Origin: Phytophthora sp. 'mugwort'
Lineage: Eukaryota > Oomycota > Peronosporomycetes > Peronosporales > Peronosporaceae
Direction of reading: 5' to 3'
DNA: 64,000 nucleotides
Assembly (NCBI GenBank): GCA_033558025.1
Contig: JAUCEF010000006.1
Location: forward strand, 3,100,001-3,164,000
Both the position numbers and the translations under genes were made by a program. Numbering within the stretch: position 1 is the stretch's first letter; every line of letters begins with the position of its first letter. Below the pieces are notes generated by a model, which saw only the letters and a list, made by a program, of their open reading frames with translations, was not told where the DNA came from and ran no database searches. Positions 43,153 to 56,790 of this stretch are shown here, in pieces.

Positions 43153-43535
43153 TTAGTTAAAGTGGCGTATATGGTAAGCCCATTCAGTGATTGATAGTGG
43201 ATCCGGCGCCCATCTGGGGCTATCTAGTAATATATTTAGATGACCAATCGTCATATCATATTGATGTTCGGCTTCAGCGTCTTGAGCCTTGCACCCCTTC
43301 ATTCGTTTCTCAGGAAATCCAAACCCTGGAGCAGCTATATTCTCGGATGCTTCCTGAGGTTTTTGTGGCATGTCTGATACATAATCTTTTCCGAAAAACC
43401 AGGTAGAGAAACTCCATCAGTCAACATATCGAGATCAAAGCTTTTAAATAATTCTCGCTGAGATTGGATAGCTTTGATGAATGGCACAACATCCAGGTTG
43501 TTATACCAGATCAGCAGATCCTTGATACTCTTCAT
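43153..43535 (-). pseudogene. Fragment of a transposon or viral DNA polymerase B-like protein
   Basis: The minus frame 43535-43335 contains IKDLLIWYNNLDVVPFIKAI and DMLTDGVSLPGFSEK. This is a pattern I associate with the B-type DNA polymerase-like proteins of Maverick-like and related elements, sometimes joined to an endonuclease VII domain. A second frame (43371-43153) continues with KGCKAQDAEAEHQYDMTIGH, fitting the next part of the same family. The frames overlap through a frameshift near 43,350. It is too short to be functional. The family call is from motif memory. Confidence 0.5.
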
Positions 43536-43939
43536 CTCCTAGTACTCCCAAACGAACTTGACGCGTTCATAGTCATCATTAGTAGCGATTGTCCCTTGAC
43601 TTAATGCTCTATTTCTGTCCATTGACCCTAGCCTTCGTTAGGCAACCGTACTTTCGTACAGTGTATAGTGTATAGTCCATGATGAGTGGTGGAGAGGTCA
43701 TACCCCTCCCGACAGTCCCATTTTGTGGAGCGTGGTGCGCCGACATGGATAGACATCCACGCTCGGCGCAGAAACGCAGGCAGGCGCTCTCGAGCGGCGA
43801 GATCACCGGCTAATATGAGTGGGCGCTGTCGTCGGAAGGGCATGTGCCGGGCGCTCTGAAGCATCAAGCATGACCGACACAAACAGCGTACAAGAAGACG
43901 CTCTCTACCCTTCCATAGACCAGTCCGCTTCCCTGTCGG

Positions 43940-44680
43940 CATCAAGGACTATCGCTGCCCTGCATGCAGTTCGACTCGTGGGAGTCCTTCTATGATTTCC
44001 TGGCCGAATATATTTTCAAGGGATGCGGATAGGTGATGACTTCATCGTTTTTGTTTGGCCATGTGCTCGCTGTTTCATGCTGCGTTGAACTTCCGTGTTC
44101 GCATAAACAACAAAGTCGAGGAGCGCAACAAGAAGAGCAAGCAGGGGGATTCGAATGCACCACTCATTCCGGAAGAATAGGGGATCTACAACATAATACT
44201 AATTTGGACGCATGCGGGGACACTCAAGTCGCGAGGGTGAGGCGAGCGGCCCCGTCAGGAGACGGGCGGCATCAAATGTAACACTCAGGTGGGTCTAGAC
44301 GTGTCTGGACGGTCAATGGCGGCCAGTCGACCCTATTTTCGCGCTCTGCATTACAAGCGCGAAACTCCAGCACAACCACCCGCTGAATAGGGTAGCAGTA
44401 TCCACCTGTCCGAACTGCCATCTGGGCTTCCGTTGCCGAGCAGTCAACGAATTGCGCAAGGCTGGTGCGAAGAAGAAAACATCCTCCAGTTCATTCTAGG
44501 GAACTCAGATTGCAATATGACCATCCGCGATGTAGTCAACCTTGTGTGTAGGTTAAAGAAGAGAGATGCGACATCTACCACCAGTGCGCAGCGATTAATG
44601 CGGTGGATGAAGGAGTTCATCGAGGGCCCGAGCAACTTAGGACGCATCTTCGTTGAGAAGCGGCAGGAAAAGGAATGATA
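43940..44680 (+). pseudogene. MULE transposase N-terminal remnant
   Basis: Pieces in three frames are visible. QFDSWESFYDFLAEYIF near 43,970-44,020 corresponds to the FAR1-type start of MULE transposases. A basic stretch with RVRINNKVEERNKKSKQ lies near 44,090-44,145. The frame 44433-44678 contains CNMTIRDVVNLVCRLKKRDA and ends LGRIFVEKRQEKE. The catalytic and SWIM parts are absent. It is not closely similar to the MULE in the arms. Confidence 0.55.
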
Positions 44681-44689
44681 GTAGCGCAA

Positions 44690-46075
44690 TATTTAGCGCC
44701 ATATGCAGATGAACTGACATTTAACTGTCCATTATCCCCATAGAAAATCGCGATCTGTATCACACTCCACACGAAACTCATGCGCGAGATGTTTCACCGG
44801 TTTCCTCGTGGGTGCCATACCATCAGATGTGGGCGCCCTCCCATCTGAGACTGGCGCCGTACCATCTGAGATGGGCACGAATCCATCCGAGGTGGGCAAC
44901 AACCCATGTGACTCATCTCGGACGGGAACAGCCTCGCCTCGGGATGGGCGACTTGCCAGTAGCGCTGAGAGAAGATGACGACGACTTCGACATCGTCTCG
45001 CCACCGAGGATGAGAGGAGGCCCGGAGACTAAGGTCACTTCTGTCCAGAAAAGAGAAACCTGATGTTCTCTAAGGCAAAAGAAGATGCACAGCCTAAACT
45101 TGAGTGAGGCCATCTTGGCAGATGGTCCCACGTTCACCTCGGCAGCAGTAACGCTGACCAAGTTCAAGTCGGTCGTGTTTGAGAAGAAAACGAAGCCCCT
45201 GTCGCGCTACAGCTTTTCAATTTACCGCCCAGAAACCCGCTCATTCAATCCCACGAGATCGCGCGTGTTTTTTGGAAGGACCAAGCTCGAATGTATATGC
45301 GAAAGCAACCGGACTGTAGCGTTCGCACCCAGGACTCCCGAACGCGACGTTGGGGTAGCGATAGCTGGGATCGGGGTCTTCATTAACAGCACGTTGGCAA
45401 TTATCGGCACCACCGAGCCATCGCAGCTGTTCGTGACGTGGAGAGAGCACTGAAATGGCTGTCGACTATCGAGTACAACCTGAAGTACGATCCCACTTTC
45501 AGCACCCACGAATATCCAGGCTTGAAGGCCCCACCAACTCAAGTTACTCACGACTGAGGTAGGTTAGATATATTCGCCAGGCATCACTAATTCTGACAGC
45601 GTTTGCTGACCGGATTGCAGATGGAAGTCCTCGATCTCGCTGCTAAAGGACGCCCCAGCGACGCAACTGTGAGTTTGCTGGGAAAGCTGTTCGGAGCTAG
45701 CCCGAACTTGATCGTGGCGAGCCCCAATATGGTGAGTGTGACGGACAAAAGACGTTACAACTAACACAAACGAGCTCTCTGCCGTCTTTTCGGAGCGTCA
45801 GACGAGAAAATTATCATCTCCGTGAACCGCAGCGGAAACCTCTGGTACAACATCATGATCGCCCTCTCTGCCCAGAGGCTGGTGTAATATGACCTGATGG
45901 GGTCGACCTACAATGTAGTGGTCCGTGTCGTTGCGCAGAAGATCGTGTCGCTGCTTCCCGACTGGAAATCAGTATACACTCTCGTTTCATTCGCTTCCCC
46001 TGTCGGAATATTGAGTTAGAAGATCGCCGGCCAGGAAGATCCACCTGGACAGGACTTGGCGAGCTGAAGGCCTTG
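44690..46075 (+). other. GC-rich coding-like fragments, unidentified
   Basis: A short minisatellite-like stretch at 44,815-44,905 repeats CCATCTGAGATGGGC-like units. Frame 45085-45453 opens with ATG and 45,618-45,730 reads QMEVLDLAAKGRPSDATVSL, followed by a GTGAGT that could be a donor. 45,805-45,888 continues with IIISVNRSGNLWYNIMIALS. The sequence style resembles the viral genes, but no family is recognised and stops separate the pieces. Confidence 0.3.
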
Positions 46076-49000
46076 CATTGTACGCTGCGAGCAGATGATA
46101 TATTTTACCGGTTACACGTGCTTGAAACGTATACTATCGTCATATCCAACGATGACAATAACCGGCTTTTTGTGAGATGGTTTGAGACGGGAAGCAGACG
46201 TGCGTATGTGGTTATGGGATGGTAAGAGACGGTTAAAATAGTCTCGGATGGTCACAATGCCTCGTCCCATTTTTCTCCAGATGGATGCAGCAACACGTGC
46301 CTTCAGTAGTTTACAGGCGCTCTGCCATGCGCCGGCACTGCTCGTAGGAAACCCCAGAGGTGGACGGCTTTATATTAGGCGTAGCGAACCGTCTCAGCTG
46401 TTAAAGACTCAGATTATTGTCCCCGACGACAGCAATACCCTTTAAATTGTGGCGGGTAGCCTGTCGAAGGCCCACTAAAAGGCCCCTGTAATCCACCACG
46501 TTGTTGGTAGTAGAGGTGGTCGTTTATGATACGCTCGCTATCCGGCGCGTGACCGCTCAGATCAATCATCTTATCCATACATGCATCCATTAATGTCGTG
46601 GTCGAGAATTGTTACCAGGTTAGTCTTGTTCGCCGTCTCTTAGTAAATGAAGACTATATCAATGGCTAAATTGTTGTAGGTCTGCTAAATCAACATTCCA
46701 TATCTGAGATTCATCGGTATATTCAGTGTCGAAAGAGCTAGAACCGATGTCGGATTCAGATTGACCGCTTGTTCAAGAGCGGGCTGAGGTAGAGGGTAGC
46801 ATCGAACATGAACCTCAACGAGGAAATGTGCATAGCGCTCAATAACGCCTGACAAGAGGAGCCCAAATGCACTCCGCGGCGACATTCGAAGTGCCGTTCA
46901 AGGAGATTGTAGAGCACATACCAACCAGGAATAGATTCCTATATCATCCCTTCCCTGCGCGGGTCGATGATGTTAGCACGAGGCTTATTATAAAGTGCTT
47001 ACATCAGGCACTCCGTTCAGATTGGATCCACAGTATCGCCGATCTACAGCCTCCTAGCCCCGGACTCCTGCATGCGCCACCGTCGAAGATTATAATACAC
47101 CTGTTCCTTCAGCTGCCCGCGTGCTGGTACTCGATGGTTGGCTCACCCGTCCGCCGGAGGACGTCGTAGGCGATCCGCGCGGCGCATTTCCCGGGAGGGC
47201 CATAATGTTAACCAATAATTGTTCTCATATTGTCAGTTGGCCATGGCGTAGATGGAGTCTAACATACATTTGGGCCGGTAATCGGAGTTATCGAGCGCCT
47301 GCTTGCGGGTGCGGCAGCGCCGTGAGACTACGGTCAGTGCGGCGAGGCCCGTATCTAGCGCCGTCAAGACGCCGGACGGGACGGCTGGTAATGTTAGTCC
47401 GAAGATGGCTTGAGGTTGCAGCTCGTTCTCCGCAAAGCCCAATTCGCACCATCGACTTGTGAATATTTTTTACAGCGAATTGAAGCTGTTATGTCGTTGT
47501 CTCGTGCATTTCCCGTACCGTACCCACAGCTCTACAACCACGAGTTTCATGCGGCGGTCCATAATAGGTTAGCTCTAAAACAACAAACATGAAATCTCCT
47601 GGCCTAACCAACCTCCTTCTTACCTAGTTCAGTTCATTTTGATAACAGCGGCAGATTAATCGGCGAGTACGGGTATTTTTCTTGATTCTTGGCGCTTTTA
47701 CTCTCTTCGATTTGTGCTGCCCATTACCCAGTGCATGCGTGTAATAGGTCTTCGCGAGAGAGAAAAATAACATTACGAGGAAACTGAGATTTTCTGGCGA
47801 ACTAAAGTCTATTATAAGTCGTAGTGAATTTTTTTTAATGTTCCTTCACAGAATGCCATGGCCTGTCGGCCGAGCAACCGCCAAATCGACATTGCGACCC
47901 GATTCGACGCACAGTGAGCGAGTGGAGGCTTTTCATGAAATCCCCACTACATTGCCCTCCGCAGAGTCTTCACCACTCATGGATACAGCCCATTGTGCAT
48001 TTCGTGACGGCAGCTACTTTTTGACCTCGACTTTGGTTTGTTTGTGCGGCGATAGTGCTGCGCAAACTGCCTGTCTTTCGTTTCGTCTCATATTTGTGTC
48101 TACAAGGGCGTGTTCTTGCTGAGCTGCCCTGTCGGCTGCCACGGATCTTCGCTTGACCTGTGCTTTCCATCTGACGAGCACATCGTAGTCTATCGAGCCT
48201 CTTTCAGCTCTTTACCAGAAACATCCAGTTTTGTGCTGCAATATGGTCCCGTAGTTCCGCTGTGACTTCTAGTAATCGATCAGCATAGAATTCCAACCGC
48301 GAGAGGTGACCGTCCATTACTCCGCAGTCAATATATCAACCGCGAGCGAGTGTGTATCAGCCCGCACCACTTGGTAAGGGATAACCCAAGTACGGAAGAG
48401 CACACCGTTGTGTTTTGGTCAACCCACACACAACGCGAGTCTCCTTGCTAACGTTGGGGCGTTCGGACGTCTTTCTGCTATCGCTGGTTGCTATCGTGCG
48501 TGTTCTGCTATCATCGCCTTGTGAAGGTCTCGAATGCTGCTTCGAAGTTTCTCTAGCCAATACGCAATAGTTGTTGAGGTATCGCTAGGATCGCTTTTGC
48601 CGCGGGTCCAAACAAAGCTACAGACGCGATGGAATCGGTATTCCACAAAACAAGGACATGTTAAAGTTTTCCTACTGTTTCCGGATAGGAGAGCCCCTGC
48701 AGCTCTCGGATCCTCACCGGATCGTGATGAACAGCAGCAGCGATGCTTATATTTCCGCACCAACACACTTCGCGCTTTAGCAAGCGACATTTCTTAGGGC
48801 CTGGTCGCGTCATCTCTAGGTGGGCAAATACTGGAGATCGTTGCTACTTGGAGATGCACCCACTTCGTGTGATTGGCTACCTCAACAACGTCAATGACGC
48901 GACAACTGGAGAAATACAGGTATTCATCACCACGTAATATATGTTGGGAGCACCTGGAGACAACGATATCGAGGTGATTTATAATGCCGAAAAAGGAAGA

Positions 49001-49090
49001 AGCTATAGTCCTTGTCTCGGCGCCCGTTAGCGGGTAATGGTTTTGGTTCCAGGTAGTAGGAGCGAGGTTGAGAAGCAGGAGTAAGACCTA
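46076..49090. other. Long stretch without a recognisable gene
   Basis: Only short frames occur (46867-47169 plus is the longest without overlap). I see no domains, no clear repeats and no splice-consistent coding. It is probably old transposon or viral debris. Confidence 0.35.
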
Positions 49091-49114
49091 ACGGATCTAT
49101 CTTTCGATAGCGCG

Positions 49115-49900
49115 TTGGCTGATCCTTTCTGTGAAGGCTGGTTCATGAAGCGTTTGAGGTGTTCTCGGGCGTCACTTCTGGGGATCTGTCGTTTCCCTCG
49201 TGTTAGAGGCGTTTGTTTTGATCATGCTGCGACTAAGAAACTTCCTACGAGAAGAAATGTGCTGCTGCCCTATATTTCTTTGCATCGGTGGCTGGTTAAG
49301 TGAAACTGCGGACGCAACGGGAATGGCAAATGACTACGTTATCGACATCGTTGACGAAGTTATCGAGTACTTTACGATGCCGTGGATGAGGTAATCTGTT
49401 TCCCGCATGACAATACTGGCTAGGATGCTATTGCATTTCATTTTGCGCGTCGTTGGAGCTATCTGGGTGTGGTGGGTGGCTCTCTCTTGGCGATACGGCG
49501 CCCTAGAAAATTCGATGAATTCTACTGCAGAAAATGCTACTCAGCGCTGAATATGCAGGCTATCGTTGCGGCTAATCGTCACTTTATAGGTATTGGATTG
49601 CGCCCTGTTTCGTGGTCGGACAATAAGTGCTGGAAATACAGTTGCGTTGGGCAGCACGTGCACACAATAATTCCTGCTGGGACGAATTTCATTGGGGACG
49701 CGGGATATGCTTCGCTACCTTCGCTGCTAGTGCCGTATACTGAACGCGAGGAGGGTGGATCGCTGACGGTGAAGCAGTATTGCTTCAAAACGCTACATTC
49801 AAGTACACGCATGACAGTCGAATGCACATTTGGACTTTGGAAGTGACGCTTCCGCTACCCCCAGAAGGTTCTCGATGAAAAACCGTATGCGAGACGGTTT
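49115..49900 (+). pseudogene. PIF/Harbinger transposase, decayed
   Basis: The N-terminal part (49115-49391) is split over two frames and includes ETADATGMANDYVIDIVDEV. The catalytic region (49469-49846) shows VGGSLLAIRRPRKFDEFYCR, FIGDAGYASLPS and TRMTVECTFGLWK. These are the three blocks of DDE_Tnp_4, but the first Asp (normally DGS) is Gly (GGS). An in-frame TGA follows WK at 49844-49846, while the sequence after it (RFRYPQKVL) is still transposase-like. The element is inactive. Confidence 0.75.
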
Positions 49901-50088
49901 GCGTGGTCACTGCTACCGTCGTGCACCACAAGTTGATGATTGACCTGCGTGACAAAACCAACAGTAAGCTGTAAGGCGTCTCAAGTGCTCGAGATGGATG
50001 ACATAATTCAAATTGGTTCAGTACTCGCACGAAAGATTGGAGTGCAGAAGCGAAATGGTATCGCTGATATCCTTTGCCCTTAGCTAGC

Positions 50089-50904
50089 TTAAAGTGAAAC
50101 TTGAATTTCCTCTTTTTGCCCAGCCACAATGGTGCTGTTAGTTTCTCGAACAATCCAGCTAGACATAATCTGCAGGATTTGGGTGAGAACATTTGTTTGG
50201 GCACGGACGCTTTGAGAAAGCTCTTCTAGAGCTGCCTCGATTAGATGGCTATCCCCTCTTGACGAGGAATCCGCTTCGACATTTCCACCAGTCCTTGCTG
50301 TTTTAAATGCCGAAGCCACCTCGTCCAGACTGCGACTTACCACAATGATCCATCCGCGACCGAAGGATGGCTCTTGCGCTTACGCCCCAAACGGCTTCTC
50401 CAGCCTTGACGAGGATCCGATTTCCTCCTCCTCTCCAGCCATCGAATCACCACCATCACGTTCATGTTCACGGTGTTCCTCACCACGCGCTGCATCTGAT
50501 GCTAGCTCATCGTCTTCTTGTTCACGAAGTCCGTCTGCCTGAGAGTCACGACCGGCAAAGGAATCCTCATCAGTATTAACTTGATCATCTTCAGCAGCAT
50601 CACTACTTAACTCAGCAATATCAAATGTTTCTTCTGCGTGGCGGACATCACGAAGCACTTGAGCCGCTTCCGCGCGATTCCGATCGTCGGCATAAAGCAT
50701 AGTACTCTCTCTGTCAGCACTATCTCCCCACGCGCCGCACATTACAGCGTAACACGGGGTTATTACAGCGGCTACTCTATCCGGTTGCCCGTTTCCAGTT
50801 GAGAAGCCCGGTACTCGGTCCATTGCCTGTGCATATGGGTATGCTACAAGCATAACACGACATAATTCCATTAGTGAGACCGCGGCGGATGTCGACATCT
50901 GCAA
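50089..50904 (-). pseudogene. Probable Harbinger partner protein (Myb/SANT-type ORF2), interrupted
   Basis: The minus frame 50904-50380 is acidic and Asp/Glu rich (DIAELSSDAAEDDQVNTDED). After an in-frame TAA at 50382-50380 the same frame continues from 50343 to 50089 with a helical segment (ALEELSQSVRAQTNVLTQIL). Harbinger elements carry a second DNA-binding gene opposite or beside the transposase; the location 190 bp from the transposase supports that role. The DNA-binding domain itself would be upstream, near 50,900-51,300, and was not clearly seen. Confidence 0.45.
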
Positions 50905-51568
50905 TATTTCAGCTGACCTTCGACTTCCACTGCTTCGGTTTAACCCGGAGACCGCTGAGACGCGAAGTCTCAGAAGTCAAGCTAGCCCAAGCTGCCATTA
51001 TTTCCCTGTTTTTTTCCTTCTCGGAATCTATCCCTCAGCGCTCCGTAGCGCAGCCTCAGCATGTTGCTGCAGCTTTCTCGGTCCACGCAAACGCCTTGTC
51101 ATCGACTCTAGCAGCACCGCGACCGTGACAACGCGAGCGCTGAGCAGAGTGGCGACTATGCTGTGTTGGTCGCGAAGGTTCAGTGTACGCCTCCGAAGGC
51201 ATCTGCCTCCCCCCCACACTGGCTGACACGCCTGCGGCAACGGGGCCGGAGGTAGCAACACGGCTAAACAGGGACGCACTGGGGGAGAGGGGGCTTGCAG
51301 GAGCCCCACCACCGATGTTTCCTGCGGAGCCAAGTGCCCTACATGGGGCGGGAGCGCTTGCCTGCGCGTACTCGTGTTCTTCGTCATGTCAGCAGATCCA
51401 AAAGTGGTCCAAAGCAACAATGCTTGGCCTTGATAAAGTTGGTTTTGAAATTATAACAAACCTACCATCTGGCTTCAGATGAAGACGACGCGACCAGCAC
51501 ACGTAGAGATGAAGATGGATATAGTTGGAGATCTCCACCTGGAGATGACGCGATCAGCCCTTTAGGAC

Positions 51569-51805
51569 GATCCTAAACCCATATAAGTCTAGAAGTTCAA
51601 GCAATCTCTCAAGCTTGGCCAAGTAAGTGATCAATTCCTCGGCGAACATTGATGACTCGATCCGAACCAAGATGTGTTCGTGCAACAACTCCTCGAGGCA
51701 CTTCTGAATTGTCAACTGGAAAACAGGGCACAGGGAAGGATCGGTACAGCCCTGTGGCACGTATACACTTTCCGGTAAGTTATTTATGATTAGTATTTGT
51801 GGCAT
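51569..51805 (-). other. Short conserved ORF at inner edge of right arm
   Basis: Counterpart of 19217-19435. The frame is open for 83 codons counting those beyond the boundary. It has an in-frame insertion encoding EELITY-type residues missing from the left copy. No family is recognised. Confidence 0.35.
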
Positions 51806-53912
51806 TCCTCAGCTACTGAAATATGCTGATATCCTTTAACGAAATTACAGAGATGTCGTGTAGGAACACGCTGAAATTCTCGCCACCAAACGATAGCAGT
51901 TCCACAACAGCACACGCTTCCCCGAAAAGGTCAGCGATAGTTGGATCAACACCTGAAAAGCAGGAACGATCCCTTCGATCGGGTCGGTTGCAAGCGCCTC
52001 TGCATAGCTAGGTTGTTTTCGGTCAACCCAATAACAAGCACCACTAGGCTCGAGCGAGGGCTAGGATGCAATATTACGATTTATCGCGGACCCCCGCAGT
52101 CTCTCAGACGGAAAGGTACCGGCGGTCAAGCGTAGTACGGGGGTACCAAGGAAAATCCTCGGCAGGCAGTCAAAATATACACAGGGACATTCGGTTCCCA
52201 CAGATATATATAGAGCGGCACTCTGTTGCCGCTCCACACTATAGGCCACAACAACTCTTGGATTAACCAATACAGCCTCTCGGTGCAATGTACCTTTAGC
52301 CTACGGTAGATATTCCCCGCAGCCGAGCGTGTCCAGACACGACAATAAGCTAGCTACCTTACCGAAGTTGGGCTTGACCATTGGTGACTTGGGGAAAACT
52401 GCTAATTTTTTTTTTATGGTGGATCTACCGCTCTGAGGTCCTCGTTTAGCTAGCCCTATATATTTATACAAATATTGAAGATGGACATATCTCTGAGGGA
52501 TATCCTGGGTTTGACTATAAGGTCGAGGGTACGACCGGCCGCTATTAAGTGCAAACCTGATATATATACAAACCTCATCGGCGCATCGGCTGGGGTTATA
52601 TTAAGACCATCCTCATATTGCTCCTTGTCAGCCGGCCACGGAGAATGGGATCGGCCAATCACGAGATGCAACTTCTTTCACTGAAAGGTTCGACAGTGGT
52701 TGACGGGCAAACCGAGCTGTCACAGCTCGGAAAAATCCCAACGCCACAGATACCAAACTCTGAGACCCTATCTCGCCTTCCAAGTCGATGTGTAGGTCTG
52801 ACAGCACTCCAACAATAGCCTTATGATTGCGTTGACGGGCTTGTACTCCAACGGCTGTCAGAACTCACCATCACGCTTGCGCACAGACATGGAGTACTGG
52901 GCATGCTCAGCGACTCTCAGTGTTCACATACACCCATCCGGGTCGGACGAACTCGTCGTTGAAGACAGCTAAGAACAGGAGCAGATCCACGCCATCACTG
53001 ACAACTACCAGAATTAAACGGTGCCACCTGTGAACGCCTTTCTCTAAAGGAACAGAACATGAACATGAACAATAATGATTTCAGTCTAGTGTCACGGACT
53101 ACTTCATGTCGTGCAACAGTTTAATCTAGAAGCACGCACTCTCGAGTTTCTTCGAAGATGACAAAGAGACTGAGAAAAAAGTGTAAGCTCCTTGTTAGCT
53201 GTTGCCAACCATGCTGAAGGAGAAATTGCAGAATGAGACTGAGTATCGCTCTCCGAGCGCACAAAAAAGTGCGTTGCAGCTGTCGAAACTACTTAACCAG
53301 CTGGTCTTGAGCAAGCGATTGAGGTCGTGCTCGGCCGAGGGCTAGACCGCTGACTTGACAAGGGAAGTGCGTGCAGTTCAGAACCAGTTCCAGAGTAAAA
53401 AGCGTATTGTTCCGCGGCACCAGAAACCTGACGCGATTTATAAAACGAGAGACTTGGAAGACTGAGCGACTAAGACGGCCCAAACAGCACGCATTGTGTT
53501 TCAAAGGCTTACGCCTCCACTACATGGCCCACATTACTTGAATAGCTGCCAACTGCAACAAGGAGGCCCGTAAACGCCTTATGTGAATCCAGTAAGACCT
53601 TGAGGAGGAAAAACATTAGTTTATGACGGCTAGGAGGAGAATGCCTGTCTGTGTATACGCGTTCGATCATACATCATACTTGAAGATGCATTTTCTGCGG
53701 CTTTCTGTCCGGATAGTAGGGTCGACAGGTCCGGCAATGCATCGCCGTCTACAAAAACGTTGTGAAGACTTGTCCTGAGGTACGACCAGGGACTGGAGGG
53801 ACCGCTCACGTGCAATGAGCTGATAGCAAGCTAGTTAAGGTGAATATGACTTTGCAAGCGCATTTGATATACGGACGGTGGCGGTAGTGTTCTGTATTGC
53901 TAAACCGTTTGA

Positions 53913-55463
53913 GTGTTGGGCATTCCTGGTTACACGGATGAGTTTCTGCTGGATAATGACGTGTTGGCAATGGTAGCAATCGATGTGCAGCGGCAGCTGA
54001 GCTTGTTTGTCGTCAAAGCAATACCAAATGGCAAGGCGATGAGTTCGGCGATTTGGAGAGCCTCAAATCGGGGGCTGAACTGTGCTAACCGATGAAGTTA
54101 AGGCTGCTGTGAATAAATTGATTGAATGTGCCGTTAAAAAGGGATTTTGGTCGCAGAACCTCGACGGATTTTGTAACGCTTTGGCGGGTGAAACTAGGCG
54201 ACGACCCGTCTGCGCGACCCTCTGACGGAGATCCGCCTGAACACGTGCGAAGCCGTAACGATACAAAGCGCGACGGTATCCGCAAGCAGAATTCACCAAT
54301 CAGGTCGCTCTTGGAGACGCCCAGGTCGCTATATGCAGCGTCTTCAGCAAGCCAAGCAGGGCTTTCACACTCACCAGAACAGCGATGAAACTGTTTTTAT
54401 CGGCCCTGCTTCGTTCGTTCATCGCCTTCACATATTCATCACGGCGTATAAGCCATTCAGTCCGAGGAGGGTTCATGCAAAGTTGATTTCACCATCGATG
54501 GCGCCATGAAATCAAATATTTAATGTGGTACTGGTGAAACTCGCCCCGGTGGTCACCTTTGCGCCCGCTTAACCTCCTGCGGCCTGATCGTGTCTGTTGT
54601 CGTCGCTTGACTCAAACACCACGTTGTTGTCCTTCAGCCAGTTTGTGGGGCTTAGTGAAAACATATTGCGAGCGAAAATCTGGCGCTTCCTAGCGGACCC
54701 AAAATCGATTGTGAGCCCTATTGAGTAAATTCTGTAATGTCCCCCACAGCTAGGCACGGCCTGTCAACCTAGTAATGGTTTTCTAACTATCAGCTCGACA
54801 TCGCGCTCCGTTCCAATGCCCAGTGAGGGATGGAAACTTCTTCTGACCCACCCATGTTGGCTCGGTGATAGCAGTCGCGGTTTCGAAAGTCTCGGGCACT
54901 TCGTTTTCGCCTCAGGTCCTTCCATCGCCGAGAGGGGGCGACGGTGTGCTAGTGTCGGCATGGGTATCTCATCCACGAAGTCTCAGGTGGTGATCCTCGA
55001 TGACGGTCGTCTCAGGAGTTAGCGTAGGCTCGTGCGAGGGGGCTTCCTGGATGATGTTGGCCCATTTTTGCGTGGGAATTCACGGTGCTTGGCTTCGGCA
55101 CCTCCTGTTCTATGGCGGGACACGTGCTATTATTGTTAACGTCATTGCTGTCGGTCCGAGTGTCGAGCGCCTCTCCGTGGGTGTGTGGGATCGCTGGTAT
55201 GGCCGTGAGTAAGCTGCAAACCGAACGATCAACGCCCGGCTGAGCAGACCGTTGACAGCGAGGATGCTGTGTGCAATCAGGGCGTCTTCGTCTTCATCAC
55301 CGACGCCGCGCTCAAGACCGGCTCCTATCGGGACAACAACTACGCCGTCCAGATCCCGGATACTTTGCCGTCGGATGCTACACCGCTCGTGTGCGCCGAT
55401 GCAATAATGTTCACGCTAAATGAAGTAGGAGGGTGTATAGCAATTAGACAATACCTACAATAA
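53913..55463 (+). other. Decayed coding-like fragments (right arm)
   Basis: Plus-strand counterparts of the left-arm remnants: 53913-54095 (LGIPGYTDEFLLDNDVLAMV), 54122-54388, 54816-55022, 55000-55212 and 55269-55463. The pieces appear in one direction with several frame changes, as expected for one or two broken genes. Not identified. Confidence 0.35.
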
Positions 55464-55974
55464 ATCTATTGCTGATAAACTATTGAAGCCTAGTTGACAG
55501 CTCATCTTCACCGTCTTCTCCGGTGTTCGTATCGTTCGGAAGGGCTTTCAATGCAAATAGGCCGATTTTCTAATGACGTCCAATCGGGACAAGTACGGCC
55601 CTAACAAACCTTTTTTTGGCGATGCGATTTAGTCGGTTTTGCCCACGCGGCGACCACATTCGTCGTTATCACTCGGATATTTCTGCGACAGGTAAATGTA
55701 AGCGTCTGTCGGTGGTGCTTCGCGTAAAGGCTACCGCAGTTGTCCGCAACAGCAGGATGTTTATCGCTGAACTCCACAACGAAGCCAGCCAGACTCCACA
55801 ACGAACATCGCACGTTTGTCAAAATAGCCTAGACCGCAAAGCTCAACCACGCGGGCGCCGTACATATTGGCGCAGCGCGGGTTGTACCTGACCGATTTAG
55901 CGATCCGCCCCTGGGACGGCTAGACACATCAGCAGCACGGCGAGTAGACTATCGACACAAGCACCTCAGCATCA

Positions 55975-56595
55975 CGGAGAGAAGGTCGTCGACGCCCACA
56001 GGTACAAATACTCTACTATGTGGACGTGCAGGGCCACCACACAGACACCAACAAGGCGGCAGCCATGCGGCTCCTGAGCGATTTCTGCGCCTTCGTGCGC
56101 AACCTCGCTCCTACGACGTCGCAGAGCGAGGAGGCTACGACAGCGCAAAAGCTGGCGCGAAAGACCGGCCGCGTCGAGACGGACACAACATCGCCATGAC
56201 CGACAAGCACCCCTACACCCAACGTTCCAGAAGCTTGCGATCGCCACGACCGAAATTCACGGCAAGACCAACAAATTCCAACAAATTGAGACCGACGGCA
56301 AGCAGATGAGGTCGCTGTGTGTGGGCGAGCCCGACTACACCCGAATGAGCGCATCCTGTCGGCGGGCGCCAAGGCCATGGTCGAGGGTAACATCAAGTAC
56401 ACGCACATTAAGGACCTCGTGGAGCTAAGCGACCTCATCTTGACCTACGTGCAGAAGTCTCGAGGTTCAAGGACGACTCGGCCACGGAGTTGCTCGTGTC
56501 GAACGGCGCACAGCAGTCCGCATACCCGGCGTACCTACCCGGAGATCGTCAAGCTCGCGAATTCGGATAACATCATGACAAGAATAATCAGGTAA
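55975..56595 (+). pseudogene. Virus-like structural gene fragment inside the MULE (right arm)
   Basis: Copy of the fragment at 14440-15060. The frame beginning near 56,018 reads DVQGHHTDTNKAAAMRLLSD for about 55 codons before a stop, then shifts. 56317-56595 is open and reads KYTHIKDLVELSDLILTYVQ. Small indels differ from the left copy near 56,220-56,290. Confidence 0.45.
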
Positions 56596-56790
56596 ATAAA
56601 GCGCATGGTTGTTGCTGTTTTAACTCTAACCATTATCCATTTTGACATTTTGAGGCATCTGAGCGTGGGACAAAGGTGTAAGTGTGCATATGCAGCGAAA
56701 GGCCTTTAGCGGAGTCTTCGCAGTTTCATTCTGAAAATTAATGATTTTGCCGGCGCTGTGGGAGGGGAAAGGATGAACGTGTCGGTCTCA

